In this document: positions 1-9,098 of the stretch, one piece after another
Layout: each line of letters begins with the position of its first letter
Numbering within the stretch: the stretch's first letter is position 1
Assembly: GCA_947644545.1 (NCBI GenBank)
Contig: CANRZW010000005.1
Location: 83,205 to 147,204 of the forward strand
Source of the DNA: an uncultured Lachnospiraceae bacterium
Lineage (GTDB): Bacteria; Bacillota; Clostridia; Lachnospirales; Lachnospiraceae
Direction of reading: 5' to 3'
Length of the DNA stretch: 64,000 bases
Program-made: the position numbers and the translations under genes
Notes under the pieces: model-generated
The model's database searches: none
What the model was told of the DNA's origin: nothing
What the model saw: only the letters and a program-made list of their open reading frames with translations

Positions 1-1
1 G

Positions 2-1048
2 GGCATCGTGATCTACGCATATCTGTTCAGCGAGACGGCAGGTTTGTTTATTTATCGGAATGAAGGGAAGTACGACAAGTTTGCAGTCGTCTATCTGGGC
101 AGCATGATCGCGGCCATATTCTTTCCCTGGCTGCCGGTCACAGGATGGCCGTTTCTGGTGATCTTCGTGCTCCTGGGTGTTTTCAGCAACGGTATAACGG
201 GCATGATGGCCGGCAGTGTATGCCTGCTCCTGGCTGTGAACTTTGCAGGCGGGGATCTGTCTGTTTTCTGGCTGTACTTTATCAGTGGGCTGGCCGGTAT
301 TCTCATGTTTTCCAATTTGAACGATGATTTTCTGGTAGGACTTCCGGTCATTGTCTCCCTGTTGGTACTGATCCTGTGTCTGACTGCGAACGTGGTTCTT
401 TTTTCCAGGGAGCAGCTTGCTGTGGAACAGTTTACCATTCCGGCAATGAACATGATGATCTGCTGTATTTTACTGCTGGTGATCTTAAAGGCTTTCAGTT
501 CGTCCGTCATTCATAAGGATCAGGAGAAATACATGGAGATCAATGATCCGGAATGTCCGTTACTGGTACAGCTTAAGAATATGTCCAAGGAAGAATATTA
601 TCATGCGATACACACTGCCTATCTGGGAGACCGGATCGCCAAGCGTCTGCAGCTGGATGATGCGGCCGTGAAGGCCTGCGGCTATTATCACAGAATCGGC
701 AGGCTTAAGGGTGAGAATACCTGGGAGAATGTTTCCAAGATCTGTGATGAATTTCACTTTCCGGCTTATACAAGAAAAATATTAAAGGAATATGTAGACG
801 GGAAAGAGAAAGTGGTATCAAAGGAAACGATCGTCGTATTGTTTGCCGACTGTATCGTCTCCTCTATCTTATATCTGTTTGACAAAGATCCAATGGCGCA
901 GTTGGATTATAAGCAGCTGATCGATACGGTGTTCAATAAGAAGCTGGAGACGGACGAGCTGTGGAGCAATGAGATTTCTCTTGCGCAGCTTCACGAGATG
1001 AAGAAAATCTTTATCGAGGAGAAATTATACTATGACTTCTTACGTTGA
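2..1048 (+). CDS. PgpH-like membrane HD-domain protein, 5' truncated, degenerate HD
   Basis: The reading frame is open from the left edge, so the N-terminus (in the family an extracellular domain and first membrane helices) lies outside the window. The visible first half is a run of hydrophobic helices like the 7TM region of PgpH (7TMR-HD) proteins, membrane phosphodiesterases that degrade c-di-AMP. The second half aligns with the cytoplasmic HD domain: NDPECPLL, then a first His in EYYHAIH, then YYHRIGR where the family has YYHDIGK. The metal-binding Asp is therefore Arg. The downstream HH-G metal motif appears as KEYVDGK, also without histidines, while the late Asp in LFADC remains. Position directly before ybeY, overlapping it by 17 bases, matches the Firmicute pgpH-ybeY pair. 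I infer a non-catalytic, perhaps ligand-sensing, PgpH homologue. Confidence 0.8.
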   Translation, partial: GIVIYAYLFSETAGLFIYRNEGKYDKFAVVYLGSMIAAIFFPWLPVTGWPFLVIFVLLGVFSNGITGMMAGSVCLLLAVNFAGGDLSVFWLYFISGLAGILMFSNLNDDFLVGLPVIVSLLVLILCLTANVVLFSREQLAVEQFTIPAMNMMICCILLLVILKAFSSSVIHKDQEKYMEINDPECPLLVQLKNMSKEEYYHAIHTAYLGDRIAKRLQLDDAAVKACGYYHRIGRLKGENTWENVSKICDEFHFPAYTRKILKEYVDGKEKVVSKETIVVLFADCIVSSILYLFDKDPMAQLDYKQLIDTVFNKKLETDELWSNEISLAQLHEMKKIFIEEKLYYDFLR

Positions 1049-1535
1049 GAATGAAACAGAATACAGCTTTCCGTTTGAGATACAGGAACTTCTGGACCGG
1101 ATCATGGAGGCAGTGATGGATCGGGAGAACTGTCCTTATGAGACCACGGTCAATCTTCTGCTGACGGACAATGCGGGAATCAGGGAATATAACAGGGAGT
1201 ACCGCAGTCTGGACCGGGAAACGGACGTTTTGTCTTTTCCCAATATAGCGTTTGTAAGAGAAGGGGACTTCTCGGTGGTGGAAGCAGATGAGGCGGATTA
1301 TTTTGATCCGGACAGCGGTGAATTGGTGCTGGGCGATATCATTCTTTCCGTGGAGCGTGTGGTCACGCAGGCACAGGAGTACGGACATTCGATTCTCCGC
1401 GAGGCGGCGTTTCTGATGGCGCACAGCATGTTTCATCTATGCGGATATGACCACATGGAAGAGAAGCAGGCGGCCGTCATGGAACGGAAGCAGGAAGCGA
1501 TCCTGCAGCAGCTTAATATTGTACGTGAAGCATAG
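1032..1535 (+). CDS. ybeY: Endoribonuclease YbeY (rRNA maturation factor)
   Basis: YbeY is a metal-dependent single-strand endoribonuclease involved in 16S rRNA 3' maturation and ribosome quality control. The 167-residue length is usual for the family. The signature H-x3-H-x5-H zinc site is present near the C-terminus as HSMFHLCGYDH, followed by the typical acidic/basic helix with MERKQEAIL. The N-terminal NREYRSLDRETDVLSFP segment is also family-typical. The ATG lies inside the end of the upstream PgpH-like gene, suggesting translational coupling. The usual next genes in Bacillus (dgkA, cdd, era) are absent here; a flippase gene follows instead. Confidence 0.95.
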   Translation: MTSYVENETEYSFPFEIQELLDRIMEAVMDRENCPYETTVNLLLTDNAGIREYNREYRSLDRETDVLSFPNIAFVREGDFSVVEADEADYFDPDSGELVLGDIILSVERVVTQAQEYGHSILREAAFLMAHSMFHLCGYDHMEEKQAAVMERKQEAILQQLNIVREA

Positions 1536-1625
1536 CGATGCATATTGCATGGGAAACGTCATGCAAACAGCAGATAAACAGGCATGCTTTTACAGCATGG
1601 ATGATAAAGAGGCAAGAATAAGATT

Positions 1626-3293
1626 ATGAAATTACAGAAGAGAGGAAATTTTCGTAAAAGTTCTGCGGGAACATCAATCCGAACAGTTTTGATCCAGTCT
1701 GCGGGAATTTTATCCTATATTATTTTATTACTGATGAGGATTCCCTTGTCGAAAGTGATCGGGGATGCCGGCATGGGGTTATTTGCCCCCGCTTTTGAGA
1801 TTTTTATGATGATCACCTTTGTCCTGTCATACAGCATGACGGGCGCTATGTCAGGCGTGATCCGTTACAGGGTAAAGCGCGAACAGCACAGGAACGCCAA
1901 AAGTGTGTTTCATGCAGTATTCCTGATGAATATTCTGTTAAGCGTCATTCTGGGCGCGGCACTGGTGTTTGCGGCATCGAAGACGGCCGACTTCTTTGTG
2001 TTGGAATCTTTGAGCCGTATGGCAGTACTGGCGGCAGCGCCGGCGATTCTTTTTTCCGCGGTCATCGGCACGTTCCGCGGCTATTTCAATGGGTATGGCC
2101 TGGGGACGCTTTCGGCGCATTCTCAGTATATCGAGAAGGTTTCCATGTTATTTTTTGCTTCCGGGTGCGGGGGAACGTTCTACACTTATGGGAAGAAAGT
2201 TTCCGCACTGTTACAGAGCGCGGATTACGGCTTTGCCTATGGCGCGCTGGGGGCCATGGTGGGTGTTATGCTGTCACAGGCAGTGACGACGATCTATCTT
2301 CTCGTCATTTACCTGCTCTATTCCCGCACACTGCGGGGAAGAATAAAGGAGGATGGCAGTAAGCGCGGGGAATCACAGTTTTCCATACAGCGGAACGTAT
2401 TTGTCAATTGTATTCCCATGGCGATCGTTACCTTGTTCACGAACTTATTCATGCTGATCGATCAGCGTATGTTCAATTACTGCATGAATAAAAGGGTGGA
2501 GGAGTTAGGAGAGGTCCGCACGGCAATGTGGGGCGCCTATTACAGCAAATTTGCCGTATTGATCGGTGTCGGCGCGGCTCTTTGCCTGTTGGCGGTATCT
2601 GCCGCGTCCGGTAAGATCAAGATTGCCTATGACAGAGAAGAATATCGTTTGATGCGGGAACGACTGGAAAAAGCCGTTTCCAAATTGTCCATTCTGGCAT
2701 TTCCGTTGTCTGTTTATCTGGCGGCGCTTTCTGAGGCGGTCGTGGAATGCTTTTATAAGAATGAAATGGAGCATATTACATCCTGGATTCAGAAGGGAGC
2801 CGTTATCATTCCGCTATGTGGATTTGGTTTTTTCTTTGCACAGCTGCTTTATAAAATGCGCATGTTGAAAGAATTGTTCCTTTCCGTCTTTGTCTCCATG
2901 GCGGTGCATATTGTGATCGCCTATTTATTTGTGCAGAAGGCCCTTCTTGGCGCGGACGGCATTATCTATGCTTTGATCGCCTATTTTGCGCTTTTTGCGG
3001 CTTTGAATTTCCTGTTTGTCACCAGAAATCTGAAGTATCGGCAGAACTGGTTAGCAGGAGTGGCCTTTCCGGCGGCGGCCGCCTGCGTATCGGGCCTGGC
3101 GGTCATGCTGATCGGCAGATTTATGCTGGAGCCTGCCGGCGCGGCTGTGACGATCCTTTCCGGAACAGTCGCCGGTGTCTTTCTCTATATCACGCTCCTG
3201 ATGATCCTGCGGGTGATCGGTGAAGAAGAATTGTCCAGGATTCCTTTGGGATTTTTCTTTATTATGTTTGGAAAAAATATTGGCGTTTTATAA
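1626..3293 (+). CDS. MATE/MurJ-superfamily polysaccharide flippase, SpoVB-like
   Basis: A 555-residue protein with about 14 hydrophobic segments, belonging to the MOP exporter superfamily (polysaccharide synthesis/SpoVB/MurJ group), whose members flip lipid-linked glycans across the cytoplasmic membrane. Early features typical of the family are visible: RIPLSKVIGDAGMGLFAPAFEIF in the first helices and FRGYFNGYG around residue 150. SpoVB acts in spore cortex synthesis, and other family members handle lipid II or exopolysaccharide precursors; I cannot tell which from sequence alone. The gene begins 90 bases after ybeY with no clear promoter between them. Confidence 0.8.
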   Translation: MKLQKRGNFRKSSAGTSIRTVLIQSAGILSYIILLLMRIPLSKVIGDAGMGLFAPAFEIFMMITFVLSYSMTGAMSGVIRYRVKREQHRNAKSVFHAVFLMNILLSVILGAALVFAASKTADFFVLESLSRMAVLAAAPAILFSAVIGTFRGYFNGYGLGTLSAHSQYIEKVSMLFFASGCGGTFYTYGKKVSALLQSADYGFAYGALGAMVGVMLSQAVTTIYLLVIYLLYSRTLRGRIKEDGSKRGESQFSIQRNVFVNCIPMAIVTLFTNLFMLIDQRMFNYCMNKRVEELGEVRTAMWGAYYSKFAVLIGVGAALCLLAVSAASGKIKIAYDREEYRLMRERLEKAVSKLSILAFPLSVYLAALSEAVVECFYKNEMEHITSWIQKGAVIIPLCGFGFFFAQLLYKMRMLKELFLSVFVSMAVHIVIAYLFVQKALLGADGIIYALIAYFALFAALNFLFVTRNLKYRQNWLAGVAFPAAAACVSGLAVMLIGRFMLEPAGAAVTILSGTVAGVFLYITLLMILRVIGEEELSRIPLGFFFIMFGKNIGVL

Positions 3294-3382
3294 AATTGGG
3301 GATTATATTGTATAAAATTTAGGAATTGACTGATACTGATTACAGAAAATCCGATCAGAAAGGCTGAAGATAGGGTGGAAGG

Positions 3383-4036
3383 ATGAAAGTTGTAAGACGT
3401 GTCAGTCTTTTTCTTGTATTATCCGTTTTTTTATTGGGAACAGGCGGATATACGGCATTGAAAGTGGAGCAGTTTTTTTATCCTAACAAATATCAGGAGA
3501 AAGGAACTCACAATGTGCCCGATGCCGGAGAAGAATCTGTATTTGACGTATCGGAAATGGAAGAACAGGTTATCGAGACCGCAGTCGAGAAGGTGCCGGT
3601 CGTCACGGCAGATACCACATATCTCATTGAAGAGATCAATCTGCTGGACGGCACCATACAGGAGCGGCAGGAAGAGGTTCCGGTCAAATATATCGGGCTG
3701 GACCGCGACAGTCTGATCCGGGAACTCGAATCCTATGACAGAAATCCTCCGCTTACCGAACTGGAGATGGGGTTTGAGACGATCGAACTGACTGCCTTTT
3801 CCAAGGACAGAGTGGTTATATGCAAGTACTATAAAGAAGAGGAAGAAAAAAGCTACTACCTGATGGTAGAAGATCATTTTGTAGTTGTCTATGAGGAGGA
3901 CAAGCATCGTCTTCATATGAATACGGATATTCTCCTGGAAAACCTGAGTGATACGCTGAAAGCAGAGATCATACAGGGGAAATTCATAGAAAATGAGGAG
4001 GAACTCTATAATTTTCTTGAATCTTATTCCAGTTGA
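3383..4036 (+). CDS. Secreted or membrane-anchored protein of unknown function
   Basis: A 217-residue protein with an N-terminal signal/anchor helix (about residues 5-25, SLFLVLSVFLLGTGGYTAL) and no lipobox cysteine. The remainder is hydrophilic and acidic. Residues about 60-140 hold a region containing LLDGTIQERQEEVPVKYIGLDRDSL, followed by a segment around residues 145-175 that reads like a small beta sheet (VVICKYY, YYLMVEDHFVVVY). This layout is reminiscent of BofC-type secreted regulators (signal, linker, small C-terminal domain), but the match is only by general shape and I would not assign it. The gene is preceded by GGTGGAAGG as ribosome binding site and stands between a flippase and a flavoprotein. 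Confidence 0.6.
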   Translation: MKVVRRVSLFLVLSVFLLGTGGYTALKVEQFFYPNKYQEKGTHNVPDAGEESVFDVSEMEEQVIETAVEKVPVVTADTTYLIEEINLLDGTIQERQEEVPVKYIGLDRDSLIRELESYDRNPPLTELEMGFETIELTAFSKDRVVICKYYKEEEEKSYYLMVEDHFVVVYEEDKHRLHMNTDILLENLSDTLKAEIIQGKFIENEEELYNFLESYSS

Positions 4037-4166
4037 GGATAAGATAAGAAGGCATCATACATGTGAGTCACGCATGTGGGGCTCTCGATGACAGGCATCC
4101 CCGCAGAAGAAACGGAGCGCTTGATGAAGAGAGGTTTGAAGGAATAGAGGTTTGAAAGATAGAGAT

Positions 4167-5414
4167 ATGAGGAAAGAGATTGCCGTGATTGGCGGCGGCG
4201 CGGCAGGGATGATGGCTGCGATTCAGGCGGCATATGCCGGCGCGGCGGTGACCATATACGAGAGAAATGACAGAGTCGGCAAGAAAATCCTGTCTACGGG
4301 GAACGGAAAGTGTAATTTTTCCAATGAAATCATGAATGCGGACTGCTATTACGGCGGCGGCGCTTTGTTTGTGGACAGAATCTATGAAAGCTTTGGTGTC
4401 GATGAGACCAAAGCATTCTTTGACAGCCTTGGCATGCGGATCAAGGATAAGAATGGTTATCTGTATCCGGCCAGCGAGCAGGCGGCAACCGTACTGGATG
4501 TGCTGCGGTATGAGGTGCAGCGTCTCGGAATCCGCTGTCGTATGGGATGCCTGGTGAGTGCAGTCCGGTCGGAGAAATCCGGTAACCGGTTTGTGGTAGA
4601 GACGGACGCGAAAGAACACGGAAAGCATGCCTATGATGCGGTGATCCTGGCCTGTGGCGGCCGGGCGGCTCCCAGGACAGGATCGGATGGCAGTGGATAT
4701 GCACTGGCCAAACAGTTCGGACACGGAATCATACCGGCTGTGCCGGCGCTCACGGCGCTTCGGTGCGAGGAATCCTTCCTGAAACAGGTGGCGGGGGTGC
4801 GCTGTGATGCGCGGCTGACGCTGTACATAGACGCGGAGAAGGTCAGCGAAGTACAAGGTGAATTACAGCTGACCGATTATGGGATTTCGGGAATCCCGGT
4901 TTTTCAGTTCAGCAGGCTGGCGGCATATGCACTGCGGGAGAAAAGGCATACCACGGTGACAATCGATTTTATGCCGGATGCTGCCGCCGAAAACGGAAAC
5001 TTCTGGAATCAGCGATGGCACAGACAGCGGGAACAGGGTATGGAGCAGTTTGTGACCGGAATAGTCAATAAGAAAGTGGGACTGCTGTTGTTAAAGCTGG
5101 CCGGGATCCGGGAAGCGGAACGGGCCTGTGAGATTGACGCTGTCCGGCGGGAGAAACTTAAGAGGCTGTTTCGCTCTCTTGAGGTGACCGTGCGGGAGAC
5201 GAATTCTTTCGACCAGGCACAGGTCTGTGCCGGCGGAATAGACTTTAGGGAAGTTACCAAAGACCTGCAGTCGGTCAGAGCGCCGGGATTGTTCTTTGCC
5301 GGTGAAATATTGGATATAGACGGTATCTGCGGCGGGTATAACCTGCAGTGGGCCTGGAGCAGCGGCTCTGTGGCAGGTCGCGCGGCCGCCGGGATAACGT
5401 TACGGGAGAAGTGA
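4167..5414 (+). CDS. HI0933/BaiN-like NAD(P)/FAD-dependent oxidoreductase
   Basis: A 415-residue flavoprotein of the HI0933-like family (COG2081). The N-terminus has the Rossmann FAD-binding motif IGGGAAGMMAA, then RVGKKILSTGNGKCNFSN, a hallmark of this family, and the C-terminus has the second FAD segment GLFFAGEILDIDGICGGYNLQWA. The family includes the bile-acid enzyme BaiN, but most members have unknown substrates, so no reaction is assigned. I chose ATG at 4167 because it starts directly before the Rossmann strand; a TTG at 4152 in the same frame is an alternative. It ends 7 bases before the next flavoprotein gene, so the two are probably cotranscribed. Confidence 0.85.
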   Translation: MRKEIAVIGGGAAGMMAAIQAAYAGAAVTIYERNDRVGKKILSTGNGKCNFSNEIMNADCYYGGGALFVDRIYESFGVDETKAFFDSLGMRIKDKNGYLYPASEQAATVLDVLRYEVQRLGIRCRMGCLVSAVRSEKSGNRFVVETDAKEHGKHAYDAVILACGGRAAPRTGSDGSGYALAKQFGHGIIPAVPALTALRCEESFLKQVAGVRCDARLTLYIDAEKVSEVQGELQLTDYGISGIPVFQFSRLAAYALREKRHTTVTIDFMPDAAAENGNFWNQRWHRQREQGMEQFVTGIVNKKVGLLLLKLAGIREAERACEIDAVRREKLKRLFRSLEVTVRETNSFDQAQVCAGGIDFREVTKDLQSVRAPGLFFAGEILDIDGICGGYNLQWAWSSGSVAGRAAAGITLREK

Positions 5415-5421
5415 CAGGCAG

Positions 5422-7134
5422 ATGATTAGGATTAATCAGATCAAGGTTCCGCTAGATCACAGCGAACAGGATATTCTACAAAAGGCCGCCGCCGTACTGC
5501 GTATTAGGCCGGCGGAGATCCTGGACTTCAGGATCGTAAAGAAGTCGATCGATGCCAGAAAGAAACCGGAGATCCGGATCAGTTATTCTCTGGATGTTTC
5601 CGTTGCCTCACAGAAGAAAACGCTTGCCAGATGCAAGGGGGCGCAGGTACAGGCAGTGGAAGAGATAAGATATCGGTTCCCGGCGACAGGAAAGCAGCCG
5701 CTTCGCGGCAGGCCGGTCATTATCGGTACAGGGCCTGCAGGCCTGTTCTGCGGTTATCTGTTAGCAAAGCACGGCTATAAGCCCCTGCTCTTAGAGCGGG
5801 GTAACTGTGTGGAGCAGCGTCTTGTGGATGTGCAAAGATTCTGGCAGGAAGGCGTGCTTGATCCGGATTCCAATGTACAGTTTGGAGAAGGCGGCGCCGG
5901 GACATTCTCGGACGGCAAACTAAATACACTGGTAAAGGATAAATTCGGCAGAAATAAAGAAGTTCTGCGTATCTTCACGGAAGCCGGCGCGCAAAAGGAG
6001 ATTCTGTATGAGGCGAAGCCGCATATCGGTACGGATGTTCTCGTTTCCGTGGTAAAGAACCTTCGGGAACAGATCACCGCCTGGGGCGGGGAAGTGAGAT
6101 TCGGCGCCCGGGTGACAAAGCTGTCTTGCGAAGGAGAACAGGTAAAAGGGGTAGTTGTTCAGTACCGGGAGAATAACAGGGAAGCGATAGAAACGATAGA
6201 GAGTGAGACGGTCGTGCTGGCGATCGGACATAGTGCACGTGATACTTTTGAAATGCTGTACCGGATGCAGGTTCCGATGGAGGCCAAAGCCTTCGCCGTA
6301 GGACTGCGTATGGAGCACCCGCGCAGGATGATCGATCGGATGCAGTATGGCAGCGCGGATCATCCGCTTCTGCCGGCGGCCAGCTATAAAGTAACAGCCA
6401 GAACATCTTCCGGGCGAGGGGTTTACTCCTTCTGCATGTGTCCTGGCGGTTATGTGGTCAACGCTTCTTCCGAGCCGGGGCGGCTGGCCGTAAACGGCAT
6501 GAGCTACAGCGGTCGCGACGGCGATAACAGCAACAGCGCCATGATCGTTACGGTGACGCCGGAAGATTACAGGGACAAGTCTCCCCTTGGCGGGATTGCT
6601 TTTCAGCGGGAGCTGGAGGAGCGGGCTTATTGCATCGGCCAGGGTGCCGTTCCGGTGGAAACCTATGGGCAATTCAGGCAGTCGGTGACGGGACAGCCAA
6701 ACCTATTGTCCGCAGCCGAAGGGACGGAAGGGCTGCAGGCATTGGCAGATTCGGACAGGGCAGTGATCGGACAATACGATCCCGAATTTGTTCCCACAAT
6801 CAAAGGCCGTTACTGCCTGGCGCCGGTACATGATATCCTGCCGCCGGAGCTGAACCGGGCATTGGTGGAAGGAATTGACTTGATCGGTCAGACCGTGCAT
6901 GGGTTTGCGGACGAAAACGCCTATCTCTCCGGTGTTGAGAGCAGGACTTCTTCCCCTGTGCGGATCATGCGGGACGAGACCGGGCAGTCGCTGTTTCGGG
7001 GGCTTTATCCGTGCGGAGAAGGAGCCGGCTATGCAGGCGGCATTACTTCGGCGGCGATGGACGGTATGGTGACCGCCGAAAAGATCGCGGCAGAATTTGC
7101 CCCGTTCGATAAGCCGGAAGAGAGGCCGAAGTAA
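5422..7134 (+). CDS. FAD-dependent dehydrogenase (COG2509 family)
   Basis: A 570-residue protein of the uncharacterised FAD-dependent dehydrogenase family COG2509. An approximately 95-residue N-terminal domain of the family type precedes the FAD-binding motif IIGTGPAGLFCGYLLA near residue 100. Family-typical blocks follow: NVQFGEGGAGTFSDGKLNT (about 155-173), then FCMCPGGYVVNASSEPG and FRGLYPCGEGAGYAGGITSAAMDG near the C-terminus, the last closing the FAD site. Substrate is unknown. It follows another flavoprotein after 7 bases and the start codon is preceded by only weak Shine-Dalgarno sequence (GTGACAGGC), consistent with coupling. Confidence 0.85.
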   Translation: MIRINQIKVPLDHSEQDILQKAAAVLRIRPAEILDFRIVKKSIDARKKPEIRISYSLDVSVASQKKTLARCKGAQVQAVEEIRYRFPATGKQPLRGRPVIIGTGPAGLFCGYLLAKHGYKPLLLERGNCVEQRLVDVQRFWQEGVLDPDSNVQFGEGGAGTFSDGKLNTLVKDKFGRNKEVLRIFTEAGAQKEILYEAKPHIGTDVLVSVVKNLREQITAWGGEVRFGARVTKLSCEGEQVKGVVVQYRENNREAIETIESETVVLAIGHSARDTFEMLYRMQVPMEAKAFAVGLRMEHPRRMIDRMQYGSADHPLLPAASYKVTARTSSGRGVYSFCMCPGGYVVNASSEPGRLAVNGMSYSGRDGDNSNSAMIVTVTPEDYRDKSPLGGIAFQRELEERAYCIGQGAVPVETYGQFRQSVTGQPNLLSAAEGTEGLQALADSDRAVIGQYDPEFVPTIKGRYCLAPVHDILPPELNRALVEGIDLIGQTVHGFADENAYLSGVESRTSSPVRIMRDETGQSLFRGLYPCGEGAGYAGGITSAAMDGMVTAEKIAAEFAPFDKPEERPK

Positions 7135-7185
7135 TAACGGTCATAATGACGATAAGCGAAAGATTGCAGGACAGGAGAAGAAGAC

Positions 7186-8055
7186 ATGTCGGAAAATACA
7201 CAGATTCGGGAAATGATGAAAGACAAAAAGAGGATCGTGATCAAAATCGGCTCCTCCTCGTTACAACATGTTCAGACGGGGGATCTGGATTACACGAAGC
7301 TGGATGTACTGGTACGGGAGCTGTGCGATATCAGAAATCGTGGCAAGGATGTGGTGCTGGTGACGTCCGGCGCCGTGGCAGTAGGCAGAAAAGCGGTAAT
7401 GATGCAGGGGATTGACGAGGACGATCCGACGGCGGTGAAACAGGCCTGCGCGGCCATCGGACAGGCCAGGCTGATGATGACATACCAGAAGATCTTCGCG
7501 GAATATAATCAGGTGGCGGCACAGATCCTGATGACGAAGAATACGATTATTGATAATCTGAACCGTTTTAACGCCCGCAATACATTTGCGGAATTATTTA
7601 AGCTGGGCGTAGTGCCCATCGTCAATGAGAACGATACGGTAGCGACCTACGAGCTGGGCATCGGCGACAATGATACTTTGTCAGCCATTGTGGCGGCGCT
7701 GATCGACGCGGATATGCTGATTCTGTTATCGGATATCGACGGACTCTACACCGATGATCCGAGGAAAAATCCGGATGCCAGATATATAGAAGTGGTGGAC
7801 GGGCTGACAGACGAGTTGATGGAAATGGGAAAAGCTTCCACCGGAAGTTCTTCCGGTACAGGCGGTATGAATACGAAACTACAGGCGGCCAGAATCGCCG
7901 GCAATATGGGCGTGGATATGGTGATCGCGAACAGCGCGGATATCAAGGTGATTCATCGGATCCTGGCGGGACAGAATATCGGCACTCTTTTCAAAGCGCA
8001 CCGGGAAGAGGGATTTGACCTGCCGCTGTATGTGCAGCAGATGTCACACGAATAA
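7186..8055 (+). CDS. proB: Glutamate 5-kinase, short form without PUA domain
   Basis: ProB phosphorylates L-glutamate to glutamyl-5-phosphate, the first step of proline synthesis. The amino-acid-kinase fold is clear: KIGSSS near residue 22, TSGAVAVGRKA, NENDTV, LSDIDGLYT and GTGGMNTKLQAA. At 289 residues it stops after the kinase domain and lacks the C-terminal PUA domain of the about 370-residue enterobacterial form; short ProB proteins are known in Firmicutes and this looks complete rather than truncated. An AGGAG lies 8 bases before the ATG. Its pathway partner proA lies 5.4 kb downstream on the same strand. Confidence 0.95.
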   Translation: MSENTQIREMMKDKKRIVIKIGSSSLQHVQTGDLDYTKLDVLVRELCDIRNRGKDVVLVTSGAVAVGRKAVMMQGIDEDDPTAVKQACAAIGQARLMMTYQKIFAEYNQVAAQILMTKNTIIDNLNRFNARNTFAELFKLGVVPIVNENDTVATYELGIGDNDTLSAIVAALIDADMLILLSDIDGLYTDDPRKNPDARYIEVVDGLTDELMEMGKASTGSSSGTGGMNTKLQAARIAGNMGVDMVIANSADIKVIHRILAGQNIGTLFKAHREEGFDLPLYVQQMSHE

Positions 8056-8128
8056 GGCGGCAAGAAGCCGCCTCATGGCAGGAACTAACAGGCGTAAGGG
8101 AACGAGACAGGAAAAGAGAGGAAACGTT

Positions 8129-8350
8129 ATGAACGTAGAGCAGATGACAGCCAGAATCAATGAATTGTATCATAAATCACAGGCGGAAGGGCTGACGGAT
8201 GCGGAGAAGGAAGAGCAGAAGCAGCTGCGCAGCGCTTATGTAGCGAACGTGCGTGCTAACTTAAGAGGGCAGCTTAACAATATCTCTATCGTGGAGAAGG
8301 ACGGTTCCATCACGGATCTGGGGAAAAAACATGGAACGGGAAACAGATAA
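8129..8350 (+). CDS. DUF896 (YnzC-like) small protein
   Basis: A 73-residue basic protein of the DUF896/YnzC family. It carries the family core INELYHKSQAEGLTDAEKEEQ followed by LRSAYVANVRANLRGQL and ends in a variable tail. Bacillus YnzC belongs to a LexA-controlled operon, but the molecular function of the family is not established. The ATG is preceded by AGAGAGG. The last 20 bases overlap the start of the folate gene downstream, so translation is probably coupled. It sits in what appears to be the proB-fthC transcription unit. Confidence 0.9.
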   Translation: MNVEQMTARINELYHKSQAEGLTDAEKEEQKQLRSAYVANVRANLRGQLNNISIVEKDGSITDLGKKHGTGNR

Positions 8351-8990
8351 AGCGCATTTGGAGAAAAGTACGTATAAAAGCGAGATCCGCAGGCAGATCC
8401 TCTCGATGCGTGACAAACTGGAACCGCAGACAAAAGCGCAGTACGATAAGGCAATCCGGGAACAGGTCTTCGCACATCCGCTCTATCAGGAGTCACAGAT
8501 CATTCTTGCCTATGCAAGTTATCGGAGCGAAGTGGATACGAGCGAGATGATCAGACAGGCGTTAGCCGACGGAAAGTATGTGTTTGTGCCTAAAGTTTCC
8601 GGCCCGGAAATGGAATTCTGGCAGATCACGTCACCGGCAGATCTGCACCGTGGCTATAAGGGCATTCCGGAACCGGCGGCACATGTTTCCTTTCCGGAAT
8701 GGAGGAAGCAGGCGGTGTGCCGGATCGACAGCTCCTATCAGAAGACGCAGTATAGAGCAATGATGTGGATGCCCGGCGCCGTATTCGACCGTAAGCGGCA
8801 CCGGATCGGATACGGCAGGGGATTCTATGACCGTTATTTGGGCAGACTCTACGGGGAAGCCGGAGAACGGAAGATGCTTTTGACTACGGCGGCGCTTGCT
8901 TATCTGTGTCAGCTGGTGGAAGAACTGCCCTGTGAAGCGCATGATGTGAAGCCGGATCTGGTGATCACGGAAGCCGGAATCATAAGCTGA
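8331..8990 (+). CDS. 5-formyltetrahydrofolate cyclo-ligase
   Basis: This enzyme converts 5-formyl-THF to 5,10-methenyl-THF with ATP, returning folate to the one-carbon pool. The 219 residues show the family marks: a basic N-terminus with KSEIRRQIL, ILAYASYRSEVDTS, FVPKVSG, and the ATP/substrate loop GYGRGFYDRYLGR near residue 165 (usual form GxGxGYYDR). The C-terminal EELPCEAHDVKPDLVITE is also characteristic. A segment of roughly 20 residues around HMSFPEWRKQAVCRI-like sequence before the loop seems slightly longer than usual. The start overlaps the DUF896 gene by 20 bases. Confidence 0.92.
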   Translation: MERETDKAHLEKSTYKSEIRRQILSMRDKLEPQTKAQYDKAIREQVFAHPLYQESQIILAYASYRSEVDTSEMIRQALADGKYVFVPKVSGPEMEFWQITSPADLHRGYKGIPEPAAHVSFPEWRKQAVCRIDSSYQKTQYRAMMWMPGAVFDRKRHRIGYGRGFYDRYLGRLYGEAGERKMLLTTAALAYLCQLVEELPCEAHDVKPDLVITEAGIIS

Positions 8991-9023
8991 GGTACGTCAG
9001 ACATACATTGTCATAGGCAAATA

Positions 9024-9061
9024 CCCGCGTCAGGCATGGCACTTTGCGCATGGCCCGCGGG
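9024..9061 (+). terminator. Possible stem-loop after the cyclo-ligase gene
   Basis: CCCGCG at 9024-9029 pairs with CGCGGG at 9056-9061 around a 26-base loop that contains a direct repeat of GCATGGC. There is no T-run afterwards, so this may be an RNA processing or weak termination structure rather than a real intrinsic terminator. Confidence 0.25.
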
Positions 9062-9098
9062 AATACTATAGAGAAATCATTACATATGAGGGGACACC

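Noticed and set aside
1447..1629. Alternative small gene overlapping the end of ybeY
   Set aside because: Shadow of ybeY in another frame with no ribosome binding site or conserved motif.
3383..4036. Firm assignment of the secreted protein as BofC
   Set aside because: Only general layout (signal helix, linker, small beta domain) is similar; no diagnostic motif was found.
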